DNA from: Posidonia oceanica
Taxonomy: Eukaryota > Streptophyta > Magnoliopsida > Alismatales > Posidoniaceae
Assembly (NCBI GenBank): GCA_037176725.1
Contig: JAZBRS010000049.1
Span: 31,612,001 to 31,676,000, forward strand
Direction of reading: 5' to 3'
Length of the DNA: 64,000 bases
The notes under the pieces are model-generated. The model saw nothing but the letters and a program-made list of their open reading frames with translations. It did no database searches and was not told the origin of the DNA. A program made the translations under genes and the position numbers. This document shows positions 53,824 through 64,000 of this stretch, in pieces; position 1 is the first letter of the stretch, and each line of letters opens with the position of its first letter.

Positions 53824-56800
53824 TGTAGCAATCCCGATCGGAATCAGGCTCGCTATTAGCGGCGATTTCATCCGAGGAAGAGGCTCAACTCGAAAACACT
53901 TAAAATCGAGGAGAAAAGAGAAAGATAAGACAAATCAGAGTCGCCACCATGTCCATTAACGGGAGATAAGGAAAATCGAGGGAAATACGTGAATTAACAC
54001 GCAAAACCAAGCAAGAGATGCAAAGCAAAGCAATGCAAAGGAAACAAATGCAAATGCATGCAAATGAAATGACTCTAGCCTAGGATAAGGGCAATATGGT
54101 CATTACGGGCCAAATGACAGGGCAAGGACTCCTGTTACGTGCGGGGAAGGTGTTAGGCACCCCCGACACGCCCGAGAATCGGTCTTTCTAGGCTTACGCT
54201 CGCATACGTAGGGAAATGCAGATTTGAATGCCTAAATGCCAATGAATGCCTAAATGAATGCTCAAGGTGTGCTCAAAGTGGAGGGATGCAAAGCACGGAA
54301 GTAAACATGCTGTCTAAGTGCTCAGCTACGCTGTCTGTGTTCCGAACCGGGCGAAACCTGGCTCGTGAGAACTCCAGGCAGTAAGCATCACAGCCCTATA
54401 TGCAAATGCAAGCGAAAAAGCAAAACAACGGCAAAACCATGCAGTGCGATGGACATGCAAGAGAAAACGACGTAAAACACGCAAAACGAGGCAAAAAACA
54501 AGAAAGCGCGCAAAACGGTGCAAAAAGACAAGATCGGCACGCAAAACGGGCGAGAAAGCAAGGCGGCACGCAAATCGGTGCAAAAGACGATGTCGGGCAC
54601 GCAAAATTGTGCCAAAAACAGGGCGAGCGCGCAAAACGGCACGAAAGACAAAGCGGGCATGCAAAACGGTGCCAAAACGAGAGCGGGCACGCAAAACGGT
54701 GCCAAAAGCAGCGAGAAAAAACCTCGGAAAAGCCGTGCGAATGCAAATGCAAGGAAAAGATTAGAAGCAGTAAAAGGAGAAGTAGAACAACGCATGTGTG
54801 AGAACAGGCGCTGTCCGGGGCCACACAGAGTAGGTGTGAAGACCTACAAAGGGGAGAGTGAGCAAACGGGGGGATTACCACTCCTTTGTGACCGTTTCCC
54901 ACTAAAACGTTCCACGATATGTCTCGCACGCTGCCCAAAGCTCACGATGCGATCGGATCGTGGAAAAGGGGGAAGAAAGTCACATTAAGTGGTAAATCCA
55001 GGAAAAACTCAACACAAAACACATGGGGAAACGCGAAACGGGGATCTGAGTTGCCAAGCAGAAAGGGGAGATCCTATTCTACATGCTCAAAGAGACAGAA
55101 ATCGAAAACGAGGAAAACTATGCAACTGGCATGCAAATGAATGCAATGCAGGGGTTCAGGAGAACATACCTGGAAATCCGGGAGCCTGATCTGAGATCTA
55201 TCTAGTCCATGCTGAAGAGCGCTTCGCTGCGGTCGCTTGGGCAGCTTGCTTGAGGAGATCCAACGGCCGGATTGGAAGATATCGCCGCTTCAAGGGAGGA
55301 GGGCCAGAATAGGGGTGAAAAGCAGATCTAAGTGTTCAGGAGGTCCTAGGGGTGTGCAAAAGGATGCTGAAATGCAAAGCTAAATGAATGCAGGAGGCAT
55401 GCAAAAGCAAGAAGAGACAAGGGGAAAAACTTGGAAAAGACAGGAGTTCAAAAGCATTTTTGAAAAAGAAAAGGGGCTAAATGCAAGTTTTCACAAAGGA
55501 TGGGGTCCACAGAGGAGGGTTTTGAAAACAGGAGAGGGTAGGGCTTTATTTTGCAAAAGACTAGGCTCAGAAAATTATTTTGAAAAGAGGGTATGCATTG
55601 GAAGAAGTTTTGAAAGCAAAAAGAAATCAGAATGCAATTTTGGAAAAAACTAGGGTCTAAAGTGCAAATTTTCCAGAAAACAGGGTTCTAGGGAGTCCGG
55701 GGATGCAAGTGGAGGGTCTACATGCAATTTTGTAAGCATAGGAGCTAAGATGCAACTTTAGGGGCAAAACAGTCCTTTTACATGGTTTTTAAAGGATGCA
55801 AGGACCTATGTGTGATTTTTGAATCATGCAGGGGTCAAATATGCAATTTTATATGTAAAACATGCTCTGAAATCAAAAGACAGGACTGATGTGCAATTTT
55901 TGAAAAAAAACAGGGGCCAAAATGCAATGCAATAAGCAAAAATACATGCAGGATGGTTACTGTCCATTTAAAATGGACCTAAATGCAAAAATGCAAAACC
56001 AGGAGGCAAAACATGCAATGCAGTATGCAAAAATCAAAAATAAAACCTAAGTTTCTACAGTGCATGGACCTAAACGCAAAATCAGAAACATGCAAGGGGC
56101 CAGAATGCAATGCAATATGGCAAAATCAATGCATTTAAATGAACTGATTTACTGCAGGATCTATGTGCAATAATTGAAAACAGAGGGGCTGAAATGCAAA
56201 AGATTACAACTACACAGCACAGTAAAAGGACCTAAATGGAAATACAGAAAAATAGGAATAAAAGTAGCAATTTAGCATGATATTAAATTAAAAACTAAGC
56301 AACTTAAATAAACTAAGGACCAGAACGCAAAAATGGAGAAACTTAAGGCATAAATGCAATATTAGCACAGAAACTATATTACTGAGAAAATAACGCTACA
56401 GTAAACTGCCGGTGGTGGCTGGCACTGTAGCAGTGAACCATCGGTGCCCACCACCACCGGCACAGGAGGGCTGCGGAGGTGCGAGAGGGCGGAGACCACC
56501 ACCGGCGACTGCACGGAGCTCTGGAGATCGTCCGGGGACCGTTCCACTGACTGGAACGTCCGGGAGACAGGAGGCCGGCGCTGGAGAAGAAGGACTGACC
56601 GGCGTGTTGCAGTTGGAGCAGGAGGGCCGGAGAACTGGTTCTGGTCGGCGGGAAAGCATCAGAGGAAGGAGAGAGAGTTGAGGAGGTGAAGAATTACCTT
56701 TTCGCGTGTCTGGTGCGTCCTCCCGACCTCAGCAGTGCCGCAGCTGGTCAACGGCATCTGTCCGGTCGCTGTGGCGATCGCCAGCTGCCCGCGGAGGTCT

Positions 56801-59404
56801 GGATCCTCTCAGGGGGTGCTTCTGGTGCTTCTCGGTCGATCAGACGGAGGTTCTGCAGCTCGACAGAAGATCCGGCGCTTTTGGGTTCTTAGAAAGGAAC
56901 CGGAGATGGAGGGAGGCTGTTGCTGCTCGTCCGGTGGAGTGGAGCCCTCCGGGAGGTAGCTAGAGGTCTGGAGAGTCGATTCGGATGATCTGGTTAGGTT
57001 TCTGGAGAGTGTGGAGGGAGTTTGCAGGTTGGGTCGGTTTCTGGTCAGTGGGAGGTGCAGGTGTTTGTGGTGAAGGTTTTGGCCTGTGGTAGGGGAGAAG
57101 GCTGAAGGCTGGATGCTTCGGGAAGGTGGAGTTCAGGCGAATATCTGGGGAAGGTTTGGGAAGATGCGGTGGACTGTGGTGAAGGTAATTTCAGGAGAGA
57201 TTGGAGTTGGCTTGCAGTTAGCTTCTGCGGCGGATTCAGGTGAACTGGTGATGGTTCTGGGTGGTGGAAAGGCCGTGGAAGGGTGGAGGAAGATTGCTGG
57301 TGCGCTGGGTGAATTTGGGGGATGAAAATGGAAGGGAATTCGAGGCTGGAACGGGCTGGTTTCAGGGGAGAAAGAAGGGGAAGTTCTGCTGAATTTTCAG
57401 AGGGGGAAGAAGAAGGTTTTTGCTGGAGGATTCTCTGGATTTCAGCTCTCTCTCTCGGACGGTCAAAAAAAGGCCATCAAGGAGGATTGAAGGGCTGGCT
57501 TTTATCAGAGGACGGAGGCTGTTGGGCGCGCTGGAGGTTTTGAATTCAACCGGCGGCACTGCAGCAGAAGCGACGGGCGTTGGCGAGGCGACCGGCATTC
57601 AATGCCTCCGGAAAAGATGCTGAGATAGAGGAGAAGCGGCGAGCTGCTGTAGACCGAAGTGATGGAAGGCTTCAAATTTTAAATGGCAGAGGGAAGACTG
57701 CAGCAGCTCGCGGGAGAGAAAACCGGTGGAAGCGCGAGGAAGAAGAAGGAAGAAGAAGAAGGGCGGGCCGGACTGCTGTGGGCCGAGAAAAAGAAAAAGA
57801 AATAAAGGAGGAAGGGAGAAACGGGCCAACGGGCCCAGTAAGGAAGAAAAGGAAAGAAAAATGGGAAAGAAGGAAGAAAGAGAGGGAAAAGTGAGGAAAT
57901 AAAATTAGGAAAAATAAACTAAAAATAAATAAAAATACTAGAAAGGTTGTGTTGTGAATTAGGATTTTAATTAGATTTTTTAATGGCCATTTTGGGTTGA
58001 TTAATGTGTTTTGGGCTTGATTAGGGTTTTAGGGTTTTGGTTTTGCTTTTAATTAGTTTTCACTTGATTAAATGTTTGTTAAACCTTTTTTAAATTGTTT
58101 TAAAAATTGTGTTTCCCTTGTTGGGCACTTAGGATATTGATTAGGGTTTTTTAGGATTTATTTTCGTATTAACCAGGGTTGTTTTTAGGTTTTTAAGTTT
58201 TAGCCTTCTTAGGGTTTTTTCTTTCTTAAGTCTTTTAAATTATGCTTTGATTTTTATTTGTTGATTTTTCTTGAAGTTTTTAGTTAGATTTTTCTGTTTT
58301 GATGGGGTGTTTTTAAGTCTTTCAAATGTGTTTTTCTTTTCCTTTTTTTTTAATTAAGTTTTTATGTTGTTCTTCTTATGTTTATTAGGTTAAGTCTTTT
58401 GCTTCTTTAATTACTTGTTTTAGTGTTTGATTTTTAATTCTTCTTTTTAGGGTTTGTTTTTTAATTCTTCTGATGGGGTTTTTACTTTTGGTGGGTTTTG
58501 ATTTTATTTTAGTTTTTTCCTTGATTTTTCAGTGTTTTCTTTTGATTTGTTTTGCATTTTTTAGCTCACATTCTTGGTTTTCTTTTTAGCTTGATTTAGT
58601 TAAGTTTAGGTTTTTAATTGCTTGTTTAATGTTTTTTCATTGTTTTTCTTAGGGTTCTGATTTGTTTCTTTCATGTTTTGCGTTTTACAGATTTTTAGGG
58701 GTTTTTATGGATTTTTGCAAAAGAGAGAAAAGGAAAAAGGAAGGAGGAAAGAAATGGAAAAAAGAGGGAGATAAAAGGAAAAGAGATAGGTTGGAGGAAA
58801 ATGATTTCTAAAATTCAGAAAAAATGCTAAAAATAAAGTAAAAATAGGGATAAGATAGAGGAAGGACAGAAGCACAGAGGGGGCCCACAGCTAGACCAGA
58901 GAAAGGGTAAGAAGGGGATGAAAAGAGAGATGATAATCAGGAGAGAGAGAGGAGAGAGAAAATGATAATCCCAGAGAGAGAAAAGGATAATTTGAGTGAA
59001 TGGAGGTCTTAAAGGTCTTGGAATGGGATGAAAATTGGTGAGTGGGCAGTCTAGGATTTGAGGTGTTGGTTCTGAAGTTTTGGCTTGATTCTAAGAAGGT
59101 TTTAGAGGGGTTTCAAGGTGTAGAAAAAGGGTAGTTTCACCTAGGTTTTCTAGGATTTTTGGGAACGGTCTAGGTTTGAGATTTTCTAAGTGTTCGAACA
59201 GGTTTGCTAAGTGGGTATTGGTGGGTTCTCCTATGGATTTTGGTCAGGTTTTGAGCTTGGGAAGAGGGGTAAAGGCTTAGGTCAAGTTTGCTTGGTTTTG
59301 AAGGGTAAAGAAGAGGGTTAGGGTTTGGTTTGGTTTGGGTTTGAGTCCAGCATTCACTAGGAGGGCTCCAAATGGTCCAAGCCTGCCAAGATGGGGTGTC
59401 AACA
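53824..59404 (-). repeat. LTR-K, 3' LTR of element K (5581 bp)
   Basis: On minus it starts TGTTGACACCCCATCTTGGC at 59404 and ends GGGATTGCTACA at 53824. It has the conserved blocks (53935-53965, 54124-54190, 54300-54400), a 30-bp array (54518-54712), the AAATGCAATTTT stretch (55380-56350), a GC-rich island (56400-57760), a purine-rich tract and a T/G-rich stretch (57900-58720). It lacks the 45-bp segment near the 3' end. It is the closest relative of LTR-C. Confidence 0.9.
54518..54712 (-). repeat. 30-bp minisatellite in LTR-K
   Basis: About six units with GGGCACGCAAAACGGTGCCA on plus. Source of several open frames on both strands. Confidence 0.85.
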
Positions 59405-59419
59405 GATGCCCCTCCCTGA
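59405..59419 (-). other. Polypurine tract of element K
   Basis: On minus TCAGGGAGGGGCATC runs directly into TGTTGACACC. It differs from the F tract by a few bases at its 5' side. Confidence 0.8.
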
Positions 59420-59964
59420 GCAAGGTCAAGCGGAGTGAGGCCGCTGCTCAGGGTTGACAAGACACCCCATCTGACCGGTGGGAGCAGCGATTTGCTATGG
59501 GCGTGAGCTACTTATTCGGCGAATGCACCGAAGATCGTAGCCCGTTGCCGCAATGCAAAATGCATGGTGCAGATGGATGATGCTAAGTGTGCAATGCATG
59601 CTGATGCAAATGCAATGCAAGAGTTAGTACAAAAGTTAGCCAAATAAAGGAAAATGCTGATGCTGTGCAAGTGACGCCGATGATACTAAAGTAGTATGCA
59701 GTGCTAGCTGAGAAGATGCAGAGATGATGCAAGAGAAAATGCTAAAAGGGCGCGATATGGCGCAAGGATCTGGCAGGAAGGCCGGACTCGCGTGACAAAG
59801 CAAAGAAACACAGGGTGCAGCTCGTCCTCGCTCGGGGAGCAAGCTAGCAGAAGAGAAAAGAGGGGTGCGAGGGGAGAGAGGCCAACTCTCCTATCGCAAA
59901 AAAAGGAGGTGCATGACTTTGCCTTCCTGGGGCAAGGCCACGCCAAAAAGGGTGATAAGGTGAC
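59420..59964 (-). other. 3' untranslated stretch of element K
   Basis: It aligns with 33526-34059 of element F. No open frame is shared between copies, so no gene is called. Confidence 0.6.
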
Positions 59965-60950
59965 GGGCTTATCGTCTGGATAGTTTACGGTCCTATCAAC
60001 CGGGAGTGATAGTTTAGGTTATCAGCCTAGAGCGATAGTTTAGGTTATCAGCCTGGAGTGATAGTTTAGGTTATCAGCCTAGAGCGATAGTTTAGGTTAT
60101 CAGCCTAGAGCAGTTGTGAGTGATAGTTACTGGATATCAGCCGTATAACATGGTTGTGTGGGATAGTTTACAGTCCTATCAACTGGCGGATAGTTTACAG
60201 ACCTATCAACTGGCGGATAGTTTACAGACCTATCAACTGGAAGCCACAAACCATGAGTGATAGTTACTGGGTATCAGCCGTATAACGCAAATGCCGGATA
60301 GTTTACAGTCCTATCAACTGGAGCGATAGTTTACAGACCTATCAACTGGCGGATAGTTTACAGACCTATCAACTGGCGGATAGTTTACAGTCCTATCAAC
60401 TGGAAACGGCATTGCGAGGGACAGTTACTGGGTGTCAGCCGTATAACATGATTGCGCGTGATAGTTTAGGATATCAGCCTAGCGATAGTTTACAGTCCTA
60501 TCAACTGGAACGATAGTTTACAGTCCTATCAACTGGCGGATAGTTTACAGGCCTATCAACTGGAACACGCAATGATGAGGGATAGTTACTGGATATCAGC
60601 CGTATAATGCAATTGCTGGTGATAGTTTAGGATATCAGCCTAACGATAGTTTACAGTCCTATCAACTGGTGGATAGTTTACAGACCTATCAACTGGCGGA
60701 TAGTTTACAGACCTATCAACTGGAAACCGCAATTGCAAGGGACAGTTACTGGATGTTAGCTGTATAACACAACTGTGGGCCAACCATGGATCGGCCCAGA
60801 TGATAGTTTAGGTTATCAGCCTGAGAGTGCTTGATTGTTGATAGTTTAGGATATCAGCCTGAGAGTGCTTGATTGTTGATAGTTTAGGATATCAGCCTGA
60901 GAGTGCTTGATTGTTGATAGTTTAGGATATCAGCATGAGAGTGCTTGATT
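59965..60950 (-). repeat. GATAG hairpin minisatellite of element K
   Basis: On plus, units such as GGATAGTTTACAGTCCTATC plus AACTGGC, about 27 bp, are interrupted by GATAGTTACTGGATATCAGC plus CGTATAAC segments. A third variant is GATAGTTTAGGATATCAGCC. All are reverse complements of minisatellite 3 in element F. Confidence 0.92.
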
Positions 60951-60960
60951 GTTTGATAAG

Positions 60961-61620
60961 AGGGGATGAGATAATGATGAGAGGCTATTGCTAAAGAGGG
61001 GGATGAGGTCATGATGAGAGCTATTGCTAAAGAGGGGGTGAGATCATGATGAGAGCTATTGCTAAAGAGGGGGATGAGATCATGATGAGAGTTATTGCTA
61101 AAGAGGGGGTGAGATCATGATGAGAGCTATTGCTAAAGAGGGGGTGAGATCATGATGAGAGTCATTGCTAAAGAGGGGGATGAGATCATGATGAGAGCTA
61201 TTGCTAAAGAGGGGGTGAGATCATGATGAGAGCTATTGCTAAAGAGGGGGTGAGATCATGATGAGAATTATTGCTAAAGAAGGGGGTGAGATCATGATGA
61301 GAGCTATTGCTAAAGAGGGGGTGAGATCATGATGAGAGCTATTGCTAAAGAGGGGGTGAGGTCATGATGAGAGCTATTGCTAAAGAGGGGGTGAGATCAT
61401 GATGAGAATTATTGCTAAAGAGGGGGATGAGATCATGATGAGAGCTATTGCTAAAGAGGGGGATGAGATCATGATGAGAGTTATTGCTAAAGAGGGGGTG
61501 AGATCATGATGAGAATTATTGCTAAAGAGGGGGATGAGATCATGATGAGAGCTATTGCTAAAGAGGGAGTGAGATCATGATGAGAGCTATTGCTAAAGAG
61601 GGGGTGAGATCATGATGAGA
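60961..61620 (-). repeat. 35-bp minisatellite of element K
   Basis: About 18 units of 35 or 36 bp contain GAGATCATGATGAGAGCTAT on plus, then TGCTAAAGAGGGGGT. On minus the CCCCCTCTTTAGCAATA part recalls the CCCCTCTTTGCCGG linker of minisatellite 1 in F, which occupies the same place. Confidence 0.93.
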
Positions 61621-62297
61621 AAGAGATCATCCTACGACACCAGGAATATCATAAGGGAAAGAGGGGAAGAATGATACCAAGGGGCGATCAAAAGATGCCC
61701 CTGGTGTCGGGATGACACCAGGGGTTGGCCAACGCATCCTTGGCATCGAAAGCAGAGGGTGATGACAAGATTGTCGTGCTTGTCAGACGAGTAGTTTGGG
61801 GTACCAGCCCGCAGATGATGATCCAGCTGGGGATGACCAGCTGGGGATGATGACAGGTTGACGGACCTATCGCCGAGCAGTTTGGGGTGCCAGCCCGCTG
61901 GGGACTCAGCTGGGGATGATCAGCTAAGGAGGATGACAGGTTGACGGACCTTTCGCCGAGCAGTTTGGGGTGCCAGCCCGCTGGGGACTCAGCTGGGGAT
62001 GATCAGCTGAGGACGCCGAGTGGCGTAGCTTGACGACGCGGGTCTGCAGAGGTTCCGGACTCTGGATTGGGTGCTGAAGACTTTGCTGCGTTGTGATGGC
62101 TGCAAGTCTGGCCAGAGGGCCTGAGATGATGATGATAATGAATATGCAATGCATTGAACAGTCTTGAATTGCAAGCAGATAGCAGAAACAGTTTTTTTTT
62201 TTTTCATTGATAAAGCTTGAAGAGTACAATGCCTGTGGCAGGCCAAAAGATGTACAGCATGACTTGAAAGAAGACCACATGATGATTGCACAAGGGC
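61621..62297 (-). other. Spacer after ORF1, element K, with conserved hairpin
   Basis: The hairpin CCCCTGGTGTC / GACACCAGGGG is at 61698-61708 and 61714-61724. A segment with GCAGTTTGGGGTGCCAGCCCG is duplicated at about 61876 and 61960. A run of Ts lies near 62191-62205. No gene. Confidence 0.65.
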
Positions 62298-63501
62298 CTA
62301 GTTAGTTCGAGCCTTCTTCGACTGCCTGCAGTCGGGAAATAGGGGGCCGCCTGGCGGGATCTCAGTGATAGGCCAGAGCTCTCGGACTTCAACTTCATAT
62401 TCTGGGGTGCATCCTACACCTCTCACAGCTGCAATGTCTGTTGATTGGACCCCATGCTGCATCAGACTAGCAAGCTTCTCGGTTGGGGCAGTCGTGCTGA
62501 GAGGGTACAGTTGAAGGAGCTCAGGCGCTGTACTGTCAATGAAGGCGCCCTGCTGGAAGCCGAACTGGCGCATAACCCTGATGGGGTGGTACTCTAAGCC
62601 TGCTACGAAGCTTGGTAGAGTGATTAGCCGTGCGTCGCACGCGCTGAAGAAGACAGTAAATGGCTCGGCTACAGAGGGGACAATACGCCAGGTTACAGCG
62701 TCGTCAGTCAGTGCTGATAGCTTCTCGAATTCTTCTTTGACGCTCTTGTCTGTCTTGGCACGGGCGCTGCTGCAGTAAGCTTCAAAGGCATGCACTTGAG
62801 GGCGCAGGAGGTTCACTTCTAAGTGCGCAGCTAGCCAGACTTGTATGAGTGCTCCGCAACCGTGGAAGTGGCGGCAGCGATGAGAGATGCGGTCCAGCCC
62901 GCGATATGTCTCTGCCAGGACAACTGGTGCCAGGTCTATGTGCTGGGTCACCACAGCTAATGCAATCTCTGCAACCTCAATGGCCACTGTTAGTCGGCCA
63001 TGAGTAAAGATCAGCTCGCCCAGGAAGCGGATAACAAATCCTCGGAGCCACAGCTCATCTCCGAGTTCTGCGCGCTTGTTCATGATATCATCGAAGTGCG
63101 CAAGGCGAAGCATAGGTTCAGGCCCACTGGTGCAGATTAGTTTCTGTTGGCAGGTTCGAGTAGGGAGCCCTGTTAGCTGGCTCAGGACCTTGAGATATCC
63201 ATCTCGCCTCATGAAAACAAGCGGCCCCAGGATCTTGGAAAAGCCGCAGATCCGACGCACCTCTTCCAGTGTAGGTGTCAGCTCAGTTTTGCCAAAGCGA
63301 AAGACATGGTGCACCGGTTTCCAGAATCTTGCGGCGGCACACAGAAGGTGACGGCTGACTTCCACATCAGCAGCCTTCAGCAGTTTAGTTGGGACCCCCC
63401 CAGAGGCGCAGCTTCTCACAGTCTTCTTGAGTGAGCCTGCCGATCCATTCTCGCAGGGTTTCCGAGCAGTGTGCGGGAGTCAGCAGAGTTGGGAAGCCCA
63501 T
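62298..63501 (-). pseudogene. ORF1 of element K, one frameshift from intact
   Basis: The start is ATG at 63501 (MGFPTLLTPAHCSETLREWIG), shared with element F. Total length would be about 400 residues. A run of Cs (plus strand, about 63395-63402) is one base too long compared with F and shifts the frame; after it 373 codons are open to a TAG at 62298. Visible parts: FWKPVHHVFRFGKTELTPTLEEV, GYLKVLSQLTGLPTRTCQQ, WLRGFVIRFLGELIFTHGR, IDLAPVVLAETYRGLD, FHGCGALIQVWLAAHL, YHPIRVMRQFGFQQGAF and TPEYEVEVRELWP. The pattern fits the ORF1/DUF7745-type proteins of Ogre elements as I recall them; function unknown. No membrane segment or signal peptide is evident. Confidence 0.78.
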
Positions 63502-64000
63502 TGCACTGGTTGCAGAAGACAGGCTGATAGTTGCGAAGCTTGAAGGTACCTGCTATCAATAAACAGTCAGATCTCGCAGGTATGTAATCATTGACAACAA
63601 GCAGAAGCTGAGACTGAAAATGTAGTTTCATATGCATCATAGCAGTCAATAACAGAACATAGCAATTAAGCACAAATAAGCAAGGGGATTCTGCAGCAGT
63701 CTTGCGGACACGGGGGCGAGGGCTGGCAGGAGATCTGGACCAGCGCAGCTCGAGTGTCGTCGATGCACCCTGCTGGGGAGAAGTACTGTCTCAGGGCCGA
63801 AGCGCGTTGCAGAGCGGGAGAAATTGATAGGAAAGGAATGGTAGAAGAAGATGCATGTATGCATGATGCAGGTGATATGCTTATGAAGATGAGTAGCATG
63901 CTTGGATGGATGAGTATGCTTGGATGCCCTCAGCATACGGAGTGCTTTGGTGCCTGTTGTAAAGGAAGGGAGTGGTCCCTGACTCACTGGGCCCTACCTA
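63502..64000 (-). other. Leader upstream of ORF1, element K
   Basis: It matches 23839-24284 of element F. Short open frames exist but are not the same in the two copies. The PBS and 5' LTR would lie beyond the window. Confidence 0.6.

Larger units (their letters stand above)
53824..64000 (-). mobile_element. Element K: second member of the F family, cut by window end
   Basis: Read on minus from the window edge, this is the leader (64000-63502), ORF1 (63501-62298), spacer with hairpin, two minisatellites, spacer, polypurine tract and a complete 3' LTR (59404-53824). As in F, there is no gag or pol between ORF1 and the polypurine tract. It sits in LTR-G at 53823/53824. Its 5' LTR and PBS lie outside the window. 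Confidence 0.85.

Noticed and set aside
60961..61620. Second regular array that could be mistaken for CRISPR
   Set aside because: Units are contiguous 35-36 bp tandem copies without unique spacers.
62191..62205. T-run that might be the tail of a LINE or SINE
   Set aside because: It lies within the conserved spacer of element K, with no target duplication or retroposon body.

Overview
The window is repetitive plant nuclear DNA. I found no host gene, rRNA or tRNA gene. Nearly every stretch belongs to nested LTR retrotransposons of the Ty3/gypsy Tat/Ogre type. The reasons are: LTRs of about 3 to 6 kb with TGT...ACA ends; primer binding sites reading TGGCGACTCCGCTGGGGA, the tRNA-Arg type I recall for Ogre elements; gag/protease/RT of that lineage; a pol fragment with two RNase H domains; and an ORF1 protein of the kind found upstream of gag in Ogre elements. 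The species cannot be named from this; an angiosperm, probably a eudicot, is likely. All coding regions carry stops or frameshifts.

Layout. 1-10733 is element A (minus): RT start, a His-rich linker, protease, gag, leader, PBS and a 3.3-kb LTR with palindromic modules. 10734-13570 is the 3' end and LTR of element J (plus), with a clear TATA box. 13831-15958 holds an inverted LTR head, the body of LTR-B, its PBS and its leader. 15959-18774 is LTR-C (minus), ending at a fold-back junction. 18873-50139 is element H (minus), which has been split repeatedly. LTR-D sits in its leader (5-bp duplication GTGTC/ATGTC). Element F sits in LTR-D (CTTCC/CTTCC). Solo LTR-E sits in ORF1 of F (GCCGC/GTCGC). 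Solo LTR-I sits in LTR-H (GGTGC/GGTGC). 50140-51714 is an older pol fragment broken by H on one side and by LTR-G on the other. 53824-64000 is element K (minus), inserted in LTR-G and running off the window.

The most unusual part is the F/K family. Both copies have 5.6-5.9 kb LTRs and an ORF1 gene, but no gag, protease, RT or integrase between ORF1 and the polypurine tract. That space holds minisatellites whose units are short hairpins (GATAAG...CTTATC; GATAG...CTATC), and the two copies amplified different units in the same place. This looks like a non-autonomous Ogre-derived family that keeps ORF1 and depends on relatives such as A or H for the replication proteins.

Insertion order inferred from interruptions: pol fragment, then H, then LTR-D, then F, then LTR-E; LTR-I came after H, and K after LTR-G. 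Many long open frames in the LTRs come from 30-bp minisatellites or GC-rich LTR islands and are not genes.
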